A stretch of DNA of 64,000 nt from JABJOR01 sp965603075 (GTDB taxonomy: Bacteria > Pseudomonadota > Alphaproteobacteria > Rhodospirillales > Casp-alpha2): contig CBFDBO010000014.1 of NCBI GenBank assembly GCA_965603075.1, positions 13,498 to 77,497 on the forward strand. Direction: 5' to 3'. Made by a program: the position numbers and the translations under genes. This document shows positions 25,439-33,311 of this stretch, piece by piece; position 1 is the stretch's first letter, and each line of letters opens with the position of its first letter. The notes below the pieces were generated by a model. It made no database searches. It worked only from the letters and a program-made list of their open reading frames with translations, and was not told where the DNA came from.

Positions 25439-26599
25439 TTAGTTCTCTAATGGTCGTAACAAGGCGCGGGAAATAATGTGACGTTGGATTTCGCTGGTGC
25501 CGTCCCAAATTCTTTCAACACGTGCATCTCGCCAGATCCGTTCTAGTGGCAAATCAGCCATCAAGCCCATACCGCCAAAAATCTGAATGGCCTCGTCCGA
25601 TACTCGGGCCAACATTTCCGTCGCCGCAACCTTGGCCATGGCAAAGTCCATATCGGTCGATGTCCCTTGATCCAATTTCCAGGCCGCTTTCATGGTCAGT
25701 AATTCGGCGGCTTCGATATCAATTGCCATATCGGCCAACTTAAATGACACACCTTGGTTTTTGCCAATGGCCTGACCGAATTGTTTCCGGTTTGCGGCCC
25801 AATCGGTAGCCAGTTCAAAGGCACGTTGCGCCCGACCGATACACATCGCCGCGACAGACAACCGTGTGGCGCCCAACCATTCGTTCGCTACATCAAACCC
25901 GTGATCAGGTTCACCCAGAACTTGGTTCAGGGACAATCGGCAATTATCAAATTCCAAAATAGAATTGTGATACCCCCGGTGGGAGACGGATTTATAACCC
26001 GGCTTGACCGCAAACCCCGGCGTGCCTTTATCCACCAAGAACGTGGTAATGAGCTTTTTGGGTCCCCGGGGGGTATCCACCTCACCGGAGGCCGCAAACA
26101 AAATCACAAAATCCGCCACATCGGCATGTGAAATAAAGTGTTTAATACCGTTGATAACATAATCATCGCCATCGCGCTCTGCCCGACATTTCATAGAGCG
26201 CACATCGGAACCCGCGTCGGGTTCGGTCATGGCGAGACAGTCAACTTTTTCGCCCCGGATGGTGGGCAGCAAATAACGTTCGATTTGATCCCCCCTACAG
26301 GCCTGCAAGATATTGCTGGGTCGGGCAATGGCGTACTGTAGGCCAAAGCTAGCGCGACCTAATTCTCGTTCCAGTAAACAAAGCGACACCGCGTCCAACC
26401 CGCCGCCCCCCAGTTCTTCCGGCATGTTAGCGGCATAGAAACCCATTTCAATGGCACGCTCTGTTATCTGTCTCAACAGCTCTGGCGGGATATGATCGTC
26501 CCGCTCAACGGCTTCCTCATAGGGGTATAATTCTTCCGTAACGAAGGCGCGCGCACTTTCGACGATCATTTGGTGTTCTTCGGAAAGACCAAAATCCAT
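25439..26599 (-). CDS. Acyl-CoA dehydrogenase, probably gamma-butyrobetainyl-CoA dehydrogenase
   Basis: A 386-aa FAD enzyme of the acyl-CoA dehydrogenase family. Hallmarks: LGRASFGLQYAIARPSNI, CLAMTEPDAGSDVRSMKCRAERDGDDYVINGIKHFIS (FAD/substrate motif), RKQFGQAIGKNQGVSFKLADM, and the C-terminal QIFGGMGLMADLPLERIWRDARVERIWDGTSEIQRHIISR. Specificity cannot be read from sequence, but the operon partners CaiD and the carnitine dehydrogenase fusion point to oxidation of gamma-butyrobetainyl-CoA to crotonobetainyl-CoA. It could also be a reductase in the reverse direction (CaiA type). Confidence 0.87.
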   Translation of the reverse strand: MDFGLSEEHQMIVESARAFVTEELYPYEEAVERDDHIPPELLRQITERAIEMGFYAANMPEELGGGGLDAVSLCLLERELGRASFGLQYAIARPSNILQACRGDQIERYLLPTIRGEKVDCLAMTEPDAGSDVRSMKCRAERDGDDYVINGIKHFISHADVADFVILFAASGEVDTPRGPKKLITTFLVDKGTPGFAVKPGYKSVSHRGYHNSILEFDNCRLSLNQVLGEPDHGFDVANEWLGATRLSVAAMCIGRAQRAFELATDWAANRKQFGQAIGKNQGVSFKLADMAIDIEAAELLTMKAAWKLDQGTSTDMDFAMAKVAATEMLARVSDEAIQIFGGMGLMADLPLERIWRDARVERIWDGTSEIQRHIISRALLRPLEN

Positions 26600-26609
26600 A
26601 AGTGTTGTC

Positions 26610-28094
26610 CTATTTCAGCTTTATCTGCATGGCATGACCGACCTGTTTTGGTACGGGCATATCTTTATGAACATCCATAATGGCCTGCAACGCCGTTGCC
26701 ACGGATGGCAAAATTGGGCAGGCGCTCTGCGCCTTCATATCGACGTGCAATAACATCTGTTCGGTGGTGGCGAGCAAATCACCCGTACGTCCATGATACA
26801 TGGTATGGAATATATGCATGCGTTTTTCGTCCAACGCCAATAATTGGGTGGTGACTTTAAACGGTTCGCCCACGCCCACTTCTTGATAATAATTGATGTG
26901 AGTTTCCACCGTATAAAACGAATTACCATTCTCGCGGTAGGCTTCATCGATACCGATATAGCGGAACAGTTTATCCGTGCCCCAACCAAAGGCATCAATG
27001 TAGGCCGATTCCGTCATATGACCATTATAATCGATCCAGTTGGGCTCAACCGACGCCGCGTGCATATCGAGGGGGGCGGCAACCGCTTCACCAGCCGACC
27101 AAATCTCTGCGTCCATGGAGGCAAATTGAGCAGCTTCATCATCGGCAAGGGTTTTACCCGAGGCGATATTAAATTGACGCAAAGTCTGCATGATACCGAT
27201 CAGACAATTATCGCGTAACAATTCGAATTCTTCAACGGGGGTGTCCCCGGCTTCGGCTTCGCAACCAGCAACGATTTTATCAATCAATTCATCGGTAAGC
27301 TCGGGTGCTTCAAGTTTTGTCCACGGCAATTTAAGGGCCGGACCAAATTGTTTCATGAAATGGCGCATCCCTTGATTACCACCCGCCAAATGGAATGTTT
27401 TATACTGTCCCATGAAAGCCAAGCGAAGACCAAATCCGTAAACAATCGATTGGTCCAACTCTCCGGGGGTGGCAATCCCTTCGTTAATAATGTGCATGCC
27501 TTCACGCCACATAGCTTCTTGCAAACGGTCCGAGAGGTACGCTTCGACCTCTTTGCGGACCCGCAAGGTATGCATGCCGAGGGTTTTATAAAATGCTTCG
27601 GCTGTATCAATGGTGCTCGGGGCTGTCTTGGCTCCGCCGACCAATTCACATAAAGGCAGTAAATAAACCGGATTAAAAGGGTGACCGATCATAATGCGTT
27701 CTGGGTGTTTGCAATTTGCCTGAATTTCACTTGGCAACAACCCTGATGAACTGGACGCAAAGATCACATGGGGGGCGGCGTAACTGTCTAGCTCGGTATG
27801 TAATTTTTGTTTCAGTTCGATATTTTCCGGCGCACTCTCTTGAATAAAGTCTGCCGCCTCTGCCAATTCTTTTAAATCGGTGGTGAAACGGATCGCCGGG
27901 GGTTTGGGTGTCTTTGCCCAACCGATTTTAATCAACGCTGGCCACGCATTCTCGATTTTAGCGCGCAGAATATCCCCGGCATTTGGGCCGGGGTCCCAGC
28001 CGATAACATCGTATCCCCGTGCAAGGGCGCGTGCCGCCCAACCCGCGCCGATAACACCGGCCCCGACGATACCAACTGTTTTGATCTCTGACAT
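26610..28094 (-). CDS. L-carnitine 3-dehydrogenase fused to betainyl-CoA thioesterase-type hotdog domain
   Basis: A 494-aa two-domain protein. Residues 1-320 or so are an L-carnitine dehydrogenase related to 3-hydroxyacyl-CoA dehydrogenases: VGIVGAGVIGAGWAARALARG (NAD site), FIQESAPENIELKQ, ASSSSGLLPSEIQ, MIGHPFNPVYLLPL. From about 345 on it is a hotdog thioesterase (DYNGHMTESAYIDAFGWGTD, VETHINYYQEVGVGEPFKV). This fusion is known in rhizobia: the dehydrogenase oxidises carnitine to 3-dehydrocarnitine, and the thioesterase releases glycine betaine from betainyl-CoA. The acetyl-CoA-dependent cleavage enzyme (BKACE, DUF849) between those steps is not in this window. First gene of the operon. 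Confidence 0.92.
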   Translation of the reverse strand: MSEIKTVGIVGAGVIGAGWAARALARGYDVIGWDPGPNAGDILRAKIENAWPALIKIGWAKTPKPPAIRFTTDLKELAEAADFIQESAPENIELKQKLHTELDSYAAPHVIFASSSSGLLPSEIQANCKHPERIMIGHPFNPVYLLPLCELVGGAKTAPSTIDTAEAFYKTLGMHTLRVRKEVEAYLSDRLQEAMWREGMHIINEGIATPGELDQSIVYGFGLRLAFMGQYKTFHLAGGNQGMRHFMKQFGPALKLPWTKLEAPELTDELIDKIVAGCEAEAGDTPVEEFELLRDNCLIGIMQTLRQFNIASGKTLADDEAAQFASMDAEIWSAGEAVAAPLDMHAASVEPNWIDYNGHMTESAYIDAFGWGTDKLFRYIGIDEAYRENGNSFYTVETHINYYQEVGVGEPFKVTTQLLALDEKRMHIFHTMYHGRTGDLLATTEQMLLHVDMKAQSACPILPSVATALQAIMDVHKDMPVPKQVGHAMQIKLK

Positions 28095-28206
28095 AAACTC
28101 TATTCCTAACTCTAACCCTAAAAAACTTTGAAAAATGAAATCCTGAATTGATTTAAAGGCAGAATTTATGAATTGAAAACACTATTTTTTCATGCTTGGA
28201 GCGAAT

Positions 28207-29205
28207 TTAATTTTGCAACAGTTTCTGAATTCCCGAGCATATTCGATCAAAGGCTAATTTACCCCGATTGGTTGTGTGACGGGCGCGTAAAAAGGCGTGG
28301 ATTAAGCCTTCTTCCAGATGGAATTCTACGCTAATACCCGCCGCTTCCAACCGGCGAGCATATTCCACACTATCATCGCGCAGCGGGTCATATTGGGCGC
28401 AATTGATAAAGGCGGACGGCAATTCTTCTAAGTTTTCTACTTTCAATGGACAGGCAATGGGGTCATCCGGTAATTGACGGGCGCCGAAGTACATCTCATG
28501 AAAGACGTGCATGTCTTCGGTGGTAAGCAGGGGCGCGTCATGACACACCTCATAGGAAGGCAACGTGCCAATGCCGCCAAGGGCAGAATACAGCAAAACT
28601 TGTCCCGCTAACTTGGGTCGATCACTCCCCCATTTATCGCGCGCCATCAGCGCCATAGCAGCGGCTAAATTACCTCCTGCGCTGTCACCACAAACAATAA
28701 TTTTTTGGGGGTCTATGTCATAGTGTGCAGGATCACCCGCCACAGCCTGTAACACGGCCCAGCAATCCTCATGCCCCGCCGGGTAGAGATGCTCTGGCCC
28801 CAACCGGTAATCCACCACAATAACCACAGCACCGGTCCTTTGGGATAAATCCGCCGCGATCGATGCGTGGCTATCAAGATTACCCAACACCCATCCACCA
28901 CCATGAAAATATAGAATGCAACCAAGCGGTTTGCTTTGGCCCTCAATTGAGCTTGGCCGGTATACTCGAATGGGAATAGGACCTGACGTTTCTCCAGTTT
29001 CAGAAGTGCCCACAACCATTTCATCGTAGACATCCATGCCAGCGGGAATTTCTTCGGCAAATAATTGACACTGGGCATCAAAGTCTTTTCGCAAAGCATC
29101 GATATTCACCTCAGCAGGTTCTTGGCTGGAAGAAGTGTCGCCCGTTAAGGGGCTACATTGAGCAACGTATGCCGCTACGTCATCATCCAGAATATACTTT
29201 GTCAT
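28207..29205 (-). CDS. Alpha/beta hydrolase, hormone-sensitive-lipase-like esterase
   Basis: A 332-aa hydrolase with the HSL oxyanion motif HGGGW (about residues 101-105), the nucleophile motif GDSAGG (near 178), and a C-terminal HAFL histidine (near 310), with DPLRDD as the likely acid. VVDYRLGPEHLYPAGHEDC is typical of family IV esterases. The substrate is likely a short acyl ester. It lies 113 nt upstream of the carnitine dehydrogenase gene on the same strand and could be transcribed with it, but there is space for a promoter. Confidence 0.9.
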   Translation of the reverse strand: MTKYILDDDVAAYVAQCSPLTGDTSSSQEPAEVNIDALRKDFDAQCQLFAEEIPAGMDVYDEMVVGTSETGETSGPIPIRVYRPSSIEGQSKPLGCILYFHGGGWVLGNLDSHASIAADLSQRTGAVVIVVDYRLGPEHLYPAGHEDCWAVLQAVAGDPAHYDIDPQKIIVCGDSAGGNLAAAMALMARDKWGSDRPKLAGQVLLYSALGGIGTLPSYEVCHDAPLLTTEDMHVFHEMYFGARQLPDDPIACPLKVENLEELPSAFINCAQYDPLRDDSVEYARRLEAAGISVEFHLEEGLIHAFLRARHTTNRGKLAFDRICSGIQKLLQN

Positions 29206-29264
29206 GTGCCATGCCCGTTATATGTTGATTGCCTATACTATGCCACACAACAAAAGCAGTCGTC

Positions 29265-30770
29265 ATGCCCTATCGTCTCGCCATCATCCGATTTTCCCAT
29301 GAAGGAAATTCCTTTAATCCCGTCCCCACCAAAATGACTGATTTCGTCAGTGGTGAGTACTTTGTGGGTGATGCGGCGCGGCAAGCCTATGACGCTACAG
29401 CAAGCGAGATCGGCGGCGCGGTTGAATTTTTAAAAAATAACCCCGCGTGGCACGGCACATTTCTTCGGTGCGCATCCGCCCCCCCCGGTGGCCCCATTGA
29501 AGATGCAACCTTTCAGGTCATTCTTGAGGAAATTACCCAAAGCCTGAGCAAACAAGGCTGGGACGGGGTTTATATCTCCTTACATGGGGCCATGGTGTCT
29601 GTGAGCGAGCCTTGTTGTGATTTGGATATTTTAAAGGCCATCCGCAAAGCCGCCCCCCAAGCCGTGATCGCGGCGAGCTTTGATTTACATGCCAATATGG
29701 GCGGTAAAATAGGGAATGAAATAGCTGATTTAATAGATATCGGTGTTGGTTTTAAAACCTATCCCCACGTCGACATGGCCGAAACCGCCCTTAAAACACT
29801 GAATATTTTAGAGCGTGCCATACAGGGAACCATCACCCCGCAAACCAAAATCGCCCCGGTGGGTCGGGTGCTTCTAAGCCACAATATGCGCACCAGTAGT
29901 GGACCGAATACTGGACCCAGTTCTCAACCTATGGCGGATATGGAAAAACTTGCCACGGACTTAGAAACCCGTGAAGGATTTTATGATGTAACCCCCTTTG
30001 GCGGGTTTTCCTTTGGCGATAGCCCGGCGGCGGGGGCCTCCATTATGGTGTGTGGCGAAAAAGCCAACCCGAACCTATTGCCCCGTGCCATTGAATTGGC
30101 GAAATCCATGTATGATCGCCGGGATGATTTTATACCCGACTTAATCAGCCCAAAAGGCGGCATTGAACGCGCCCTCTCGCAAGTCCAAACCGGTAAGCCA
30201 ATTGCGGTCATTGAACCCGCCGATAATCCCATGTCGGGCGGGATTGGAGACACCCCCGCTTTGCTGACAGCCCTCATTGGTATCAACCCCCGCGTACAAA
30301 CGCTGTTTGCATTCTTTTGTGATCCGGTGCTTGCAGCACAGGCATTTGAAAAAGGGTTAGGGGCGGTTATTGAAACCACGTTGGGGGGTAAGGTCAGTTC
30401 TCTCTATGGATCGGGTATTGCCATAAAGGCCCGCATTGACTGTGTTACTGATGGGACCTTCATTAATGATGGTCCCATGTGGAAGGGTTTAAAAACCGAA
30501 CTTGGTCGGAGCGCCCTGTTACACCTTGAAGGCACCCAAATTTCGGTTATCGTCACATCGAATTGCATCTCGCCCAACGACAGGGCGTATTTTCGATTAC
30601 ACGGTATTGATATAAGCACCATCAGCTTATTGTGCTGCAAAGCCAAAAACCATTTTCGCGCGGCCTTTGGTGATGTGTGCGCAAACATTATCGAGGTCGA
30701 CACCCCCGGCCCGGCCACCGGAAACTTAAACGCATTACCGTTTAAGCATGTTCCGGGAAGCTATATTTAG
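29265..30770 (+). CDS. M81 family metallopeptidase, MlrC-like
   Basis: A 501-aa protein of the MlrC family (named after the last enzyme in microcystin degradation). Visible conserved pieces: IIRFSHEGNSFNPV, GWDGVYISLHGAMVSVSEPCCDLDIL, SFDLHANMG, GFKTYPHVDMAET, then the central GFSFGDSPAAGASIMV and the C-terminal IEPADNPMSGGIGDTPALLTALI. Asp/His residues in LDLHAN- and YPH-type motifs are the metal ligands. Most homologues are in bacteria with no microcystin link; they probably hydrolyse amide bonds of small compounds. Start ATG 29265 (MPYRLAIIRF) is preferred over 29229. Tail-to-tail with the aldo/keto reductase. Confidence 0.85.
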   Translation: MPYRLAIIRFSHEGNSFNPVPTKMTDFVSGEYFVGDAARQAYDATASEIGGAVEFLKNNPAWHGTFLRCASAPPGGPIEDATFQVILEEITQSLSKQGWDGVYISLHGAMVSVSEPCCDLDILKAIRKAAPQAVIAASFDLHANMGGKIGNEIADLIDIGVGFKTYPHVDMAETALKTLNILERAIQGTITPQTKIAPVGRVLLSHNMRTSSGPNTGPSSQPMADMEKLATDLETREGFYDVTPFGGFSFGDSPAAGASIMVCGEKANPNLLPRAIELAKSMYDRRDDFIPDLISPKGGIERALSQVQTGKPIAVIEPADNPMSGGIGDTPALLTALIGINPRVQTLFAFFCDPVLAAQAFEKGLGAVIETTLGGKVSSLYGSGIAIKARIDCVTDGTFINDGPMWKGLKTELGRSALLHLEGTQISVIVTSNCISPNDRAYFRLHGIDISTISLLCCKAKNHFRAAFGDVCANIIEVDTPGPATGNLNALPFKHVPGSYI

Positions 30771-30783
30771 TGGTTATATTTAA
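30762..30783 (+). repeat. Duplicated stop region of the M81 gene
   Basis: TATATTTAG (30762-30770, containing the stop) recurs as TATATTTAA at 30775-30783, a 13-nt period. Confidence 0.55.
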
Positions 30784-30785
30784 TT

Positions 30786-31763
30786 TTACGCTTTTACCTG
30801 TTCATCGCGGCGGTCGGTAGCCAAGGCGGGGGTTGGCGACAGTGCGGAAATCGCAGCGTATAATTCAGGCGTCATATCCACCTCAGTTGAGTCCAGCGAC
30901 GGTTGTAATTGCGCCACATCTCGCGACCCGATAATGGGGCAGGTAATGGCGGGGTTCGCGGCAACCCAGGCAACGGCTAAGCTGACCGGGTGGATATTAT
31001 GCTCGGCGGCCAGGGCCGTAAACTCACCCGCAACTTCAAACACCCAGTCTTCACCATAACGAACACCATAATGTTTATTCTTCATGATGCGGCCGGTGTC
31101 GGGGCGGGTATCTTTGGCATACTTACCACTGAGCAAACCGCCACCCACCGGGCTGTAGCTGATCACACCGAGATTTTCAGATGCCGCCATGGGCAGGATT
31201 TCTGACTCGACCTGTCGTTTGACCAGACTATACATAGGTTGGATCACATCGACTTTGGGCCAGCCCTGACGTTCTGATATGCCCAGCCCTTTGGCAATTT
31301 GCCACGCGGCATGATTGCTGGCACCCAAATATAAAACCTTGCCCTGTGTTACCAGATTTTCCATGGCGCGAAGTGTCTCTTCAAAGGGGGTATCATCATC
31401 CCAATGATGCATGAAATAGACATCCAATCGATCCGTACCGAGCCGCTTCAAGCTGTCCTCGACCGCCGTTGCAATCAAACGGCGGCTGCCGCCACGGTGA
31501 TTACGCTCATCGCTCATAGGGCTGGCGAATTTGGAGGTGATAACCAGATCATCACGCTCGTGGGCCATTAATTTACCCAATATGGTTTCGGCAGTTCCCT
31601 TACTATAAACATTGGCGCAATCAAAAAAATCGATTCCTTTATCGCGACACGCCGCGTACATTTTGGCGGATGTGTCAGCATCCGCATCGCCGCCAAAAGA
31701 CATGGTACCAAAACAAAGCTCTGATACGGTGACACCTGTGTTTCCGAGTAATTTAAATTTCAT
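30786..31763 (-). CDS. Aldo/keto reductase
   Basis: A 325-aa NADPH-dependent oxidoreductase with the AKR catalytic tetrad placed as usual: Asp in DCANVYSKG (residues near 48-56, with Tyr), Lys in ITSKF (near 76), His in MHHWDDD (near 118). The closing PIIGSRDVAQLQ cofactor region is present. It belongs to the YajO/Tas-like group. The substrate is unknown. Tail-to-tail with the M81 protease gene at 15 nt and 167 nt downstream of the ligase gene, after a terminator. Confidence 0.9.
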   Translation of the reverse strand: MKFKLLGNTGVTVSELCFGTMSFGGDADADTSAKMYAACRDKGIDFFDCANVYSKGTAETILGKLMAHERDDLVITSKFASPMSDERNHRGGSRRLIATAVEDSLKRLGTDRLDVYFMHHWDDDTPFEETLRAMENLVTQGKVLYLGASNHAAWQIAKGLGISERQGWPKVDVIQPMYSLVKRQVESEILPMAASENLGVISYSPVGGGLLSGKYAKDTRPDTGRIMKNKHYGVRYGEDWVFEVAGEFTALAAEHNIHPVSLAVAWVAANPAITCPIIGSRDVAQLQPSLDSTEVDMTPELYAAISALSPTPALATDRRDEQVKA

Positions 31764-31832
31764 GTGTTCCTCATAATTTTAAAAACCATATAGAATGACC
31801 TTTTAAGTGCGCTTAGGCGGTCCGGATAGAAT

Positions 31833-31867
31833 AAAAAAGACCGGAGCACTATACCGCGCTCCGATCT
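31833..31867 (-). terminator. Terminator of the minus-strand ligase/split-synthase module
   Basis: On the minus strand AGATCGGAGC pairs with GCTCCGGTCT (with one mismatch) and is followed by six T. It closes the operon after the type III glutamine synthetase-like gene. Confidence 0.85.
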
Positions 31868-31872
31868 AATTT

Positions 31873-31933
31873 GAAAACATCCCTAATTACAAAACATCAA
31901 TGATGTTTAGTTAAAAAACATCCCTGATGTTTA
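31873..31933 (-). repeat. 24-nt tandem repeats starting at the ligase stop codon
   Basis: On the minus strand two 24-nt units (31933-31910 and 31909-31886) each begin with TAAACATCA and a third partial copy begins with TAG at 31885. The first TAA is the stop of the glutamine synthetase-like gene. The units also form small hairpins. Confidence 0.85.
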
Positions 31934-33238
31934 ACAATCGAGTGTTGTATCGCGTTCCCATTGGGTCAGGCTCTGGGTGTAGCTCTGCCAGTCGCGATTG
32001 CGTAGTTTGACATAGGCATCGATCAATTCATCCCCCATAGCTTCGCGGACCGTTTTGTTATTATCGGTCAGACGAATAGCATCAAGCAGATTGAGTGGCA
32101 ATTTTTTGGCGCCCTTGACCGTGTGGCCTTGGCTATACATATCGATGTCCAAACGCTTGCCGGGATCAGTTTTGTTTTTGATACCGTGCAGACCCAAAGC
32201 CAATAACGCCGCCGGGGCCAAGTAAGGGTTCATGGCACCATCGGCCAAACGGAATTCAAGGCGATTGGCCTCTGGGATCCGCACCATATGGGTCCGGTTA
32301 TTACCACCGTAGGTGATGGTGTTGGGCGCCCACGTCGCACCGGAACTTGTCACGGGTGCGTTAATGCGTTTGTAGCTGTTAACCGTCGGGTTAAAGATCG
32401 AGCACATGGCATCAACATTATTGATCACACCGCCGAGGAAGTTATAGGCGGTCTTGCTGAGACCCAATTCGCCTTTGGGGTCTTGGAATTTGTTCGTCTT
32501 GCCGGTTTTATCCCACAAAGAGGCGTTAATGTGACAGCCGTTACCCGTCAAATTCAAGAAAGGCTTCGGCATGAAGGTTGCCCGCATTCCATGTTTTTCG
32601 GCAATGGTCTTTGCCATATATTTAAAGAACACATGACGATCAGCGGTTTTTAGAACGTCATCGAAATCCCAGTTCATTTCCCACTGGCCGTTGGCGTCTT
32701 CGTGATCGTTTTGATAGGCACCCCAATCAAGTTCGATCATGGCATCGCAAATTTCAGAAATCACATCATAACGCCGCATGAGCGCGCTTTGATCGTAACA
32801 AGGCTTTTCCTGAGTATCGCGTTCGTCATAAATATCCGTGCCATCGGCATTGATCAGGTGGAATTCACATTCGACACCCGTCTTAAAGGTGTAACCCATC
32901 TTTTTGGCTTTTGCCATTTGCTCTTTAAGAGCAACACGCGGTGACGCGGTGACGGGTTTGCCTTCCATATAAAGGTCGCAAGCAACCCAAGCCACATCAC
33001 GTTGCCATGGCAACACGATTAAGCTGTCCGGGTCGGGCATGCCAAGCATGTCAGGGTGCGCGGGTGTTAAATCCAACCATGAAGCGAACCCGGCGAAACC
33101 TGCGCCGCCTTTTTGCATGCCCCCAATCGCTCTTGCAGGAACTAGTTTTGCTCTTAAGACGCCAAACAGATCAACAAAGCTGACCAGAAAATATTTAATC
33201 TTTTTTTGCTTCGCAAATTTCGCTAAATCCAACACCAT
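31931..33238 (-). CDS. Type III glutamine synthetase-like ligase (GlnT/GmaS family)
   Basis: A 435-aa member of the glutamine synthetase superfamily that joins an amine to the gamma-carboxyl of glutamate using ATP. Catalytic motifs: GVECEFHLI (Glu pair), NGQWEMNWDFDD, TGNGCHINASLWD, NSYKRINAPVTSSGATWAPN, NNRTHMVRIP and NRLEFRLADGAMNPYL (Arg and Glu ligands). The match is to GlnT and to gamma-glutamylmethylamide synthetase (GmaS), so the amine could be ammonia or methylamine; a polyamine (PuuA type) is less likely but possible. ATG 33238 has GGGAGGA in front, and gives the length usual for GlnT. Last gene of the minus-strand module. Confidence 0.9.
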   Translation of the reverse strand: MVLDLAKFAKQKKIKYFLVSFVDLFGVLRAKLVPARAIGGMQKGGAGFAGFASWLDLTPAHPDMLGMPDPDSLIVLPWQRDVAWVACDLYMEGKPVTASPRVALKEQMAKAKKMGYTFKTGVECEFHLINADGTDIYDERDTQEKPCYDQSALMRRYDVISEICDAMIELDWGAYQNDHEDANGQWEMNWDFDDVLKTADRHVFFKYMAKTIAEKHGMRATFMPKPFLNLTGNGCHINASLWDKTGKTNKFQDPKGELGLSKTAYNFLGGVINNVDAMCSIFNPTVNSYKRINAPVTSSGATWAPNTITYGGNNRTHMVRIPEANRLEFRLADGAMNPYLAPAALLALGLHGIKNKTDPGKRLDIDMYSQGHTVKGAKKLPLNLLDAIRLTDNNKTVREAMGDELIDAYVKLRNRDWQSYTQSLTQWERDTTLDC

Positions 33239-33274
33239 GGATATCCTCCCTAAATTATAAATACGTATCAATAC

Positions 33275-33311
33275 TATCTATTGTTATTCCGCTGTATTAT
33301 CTATTGTTATT
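33275..33311 (-). repeat. 23-nt period duplication at the stop of the FAD oxidoreductase gene
   Basis: The 14-nt segment AATAACAATAGATA on the minus strand occurs at 33298-33311 and again at 33275-33288; the stop TAA of the upstream gene (33307-33309) is within the first copy. Confidence 0.75.
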
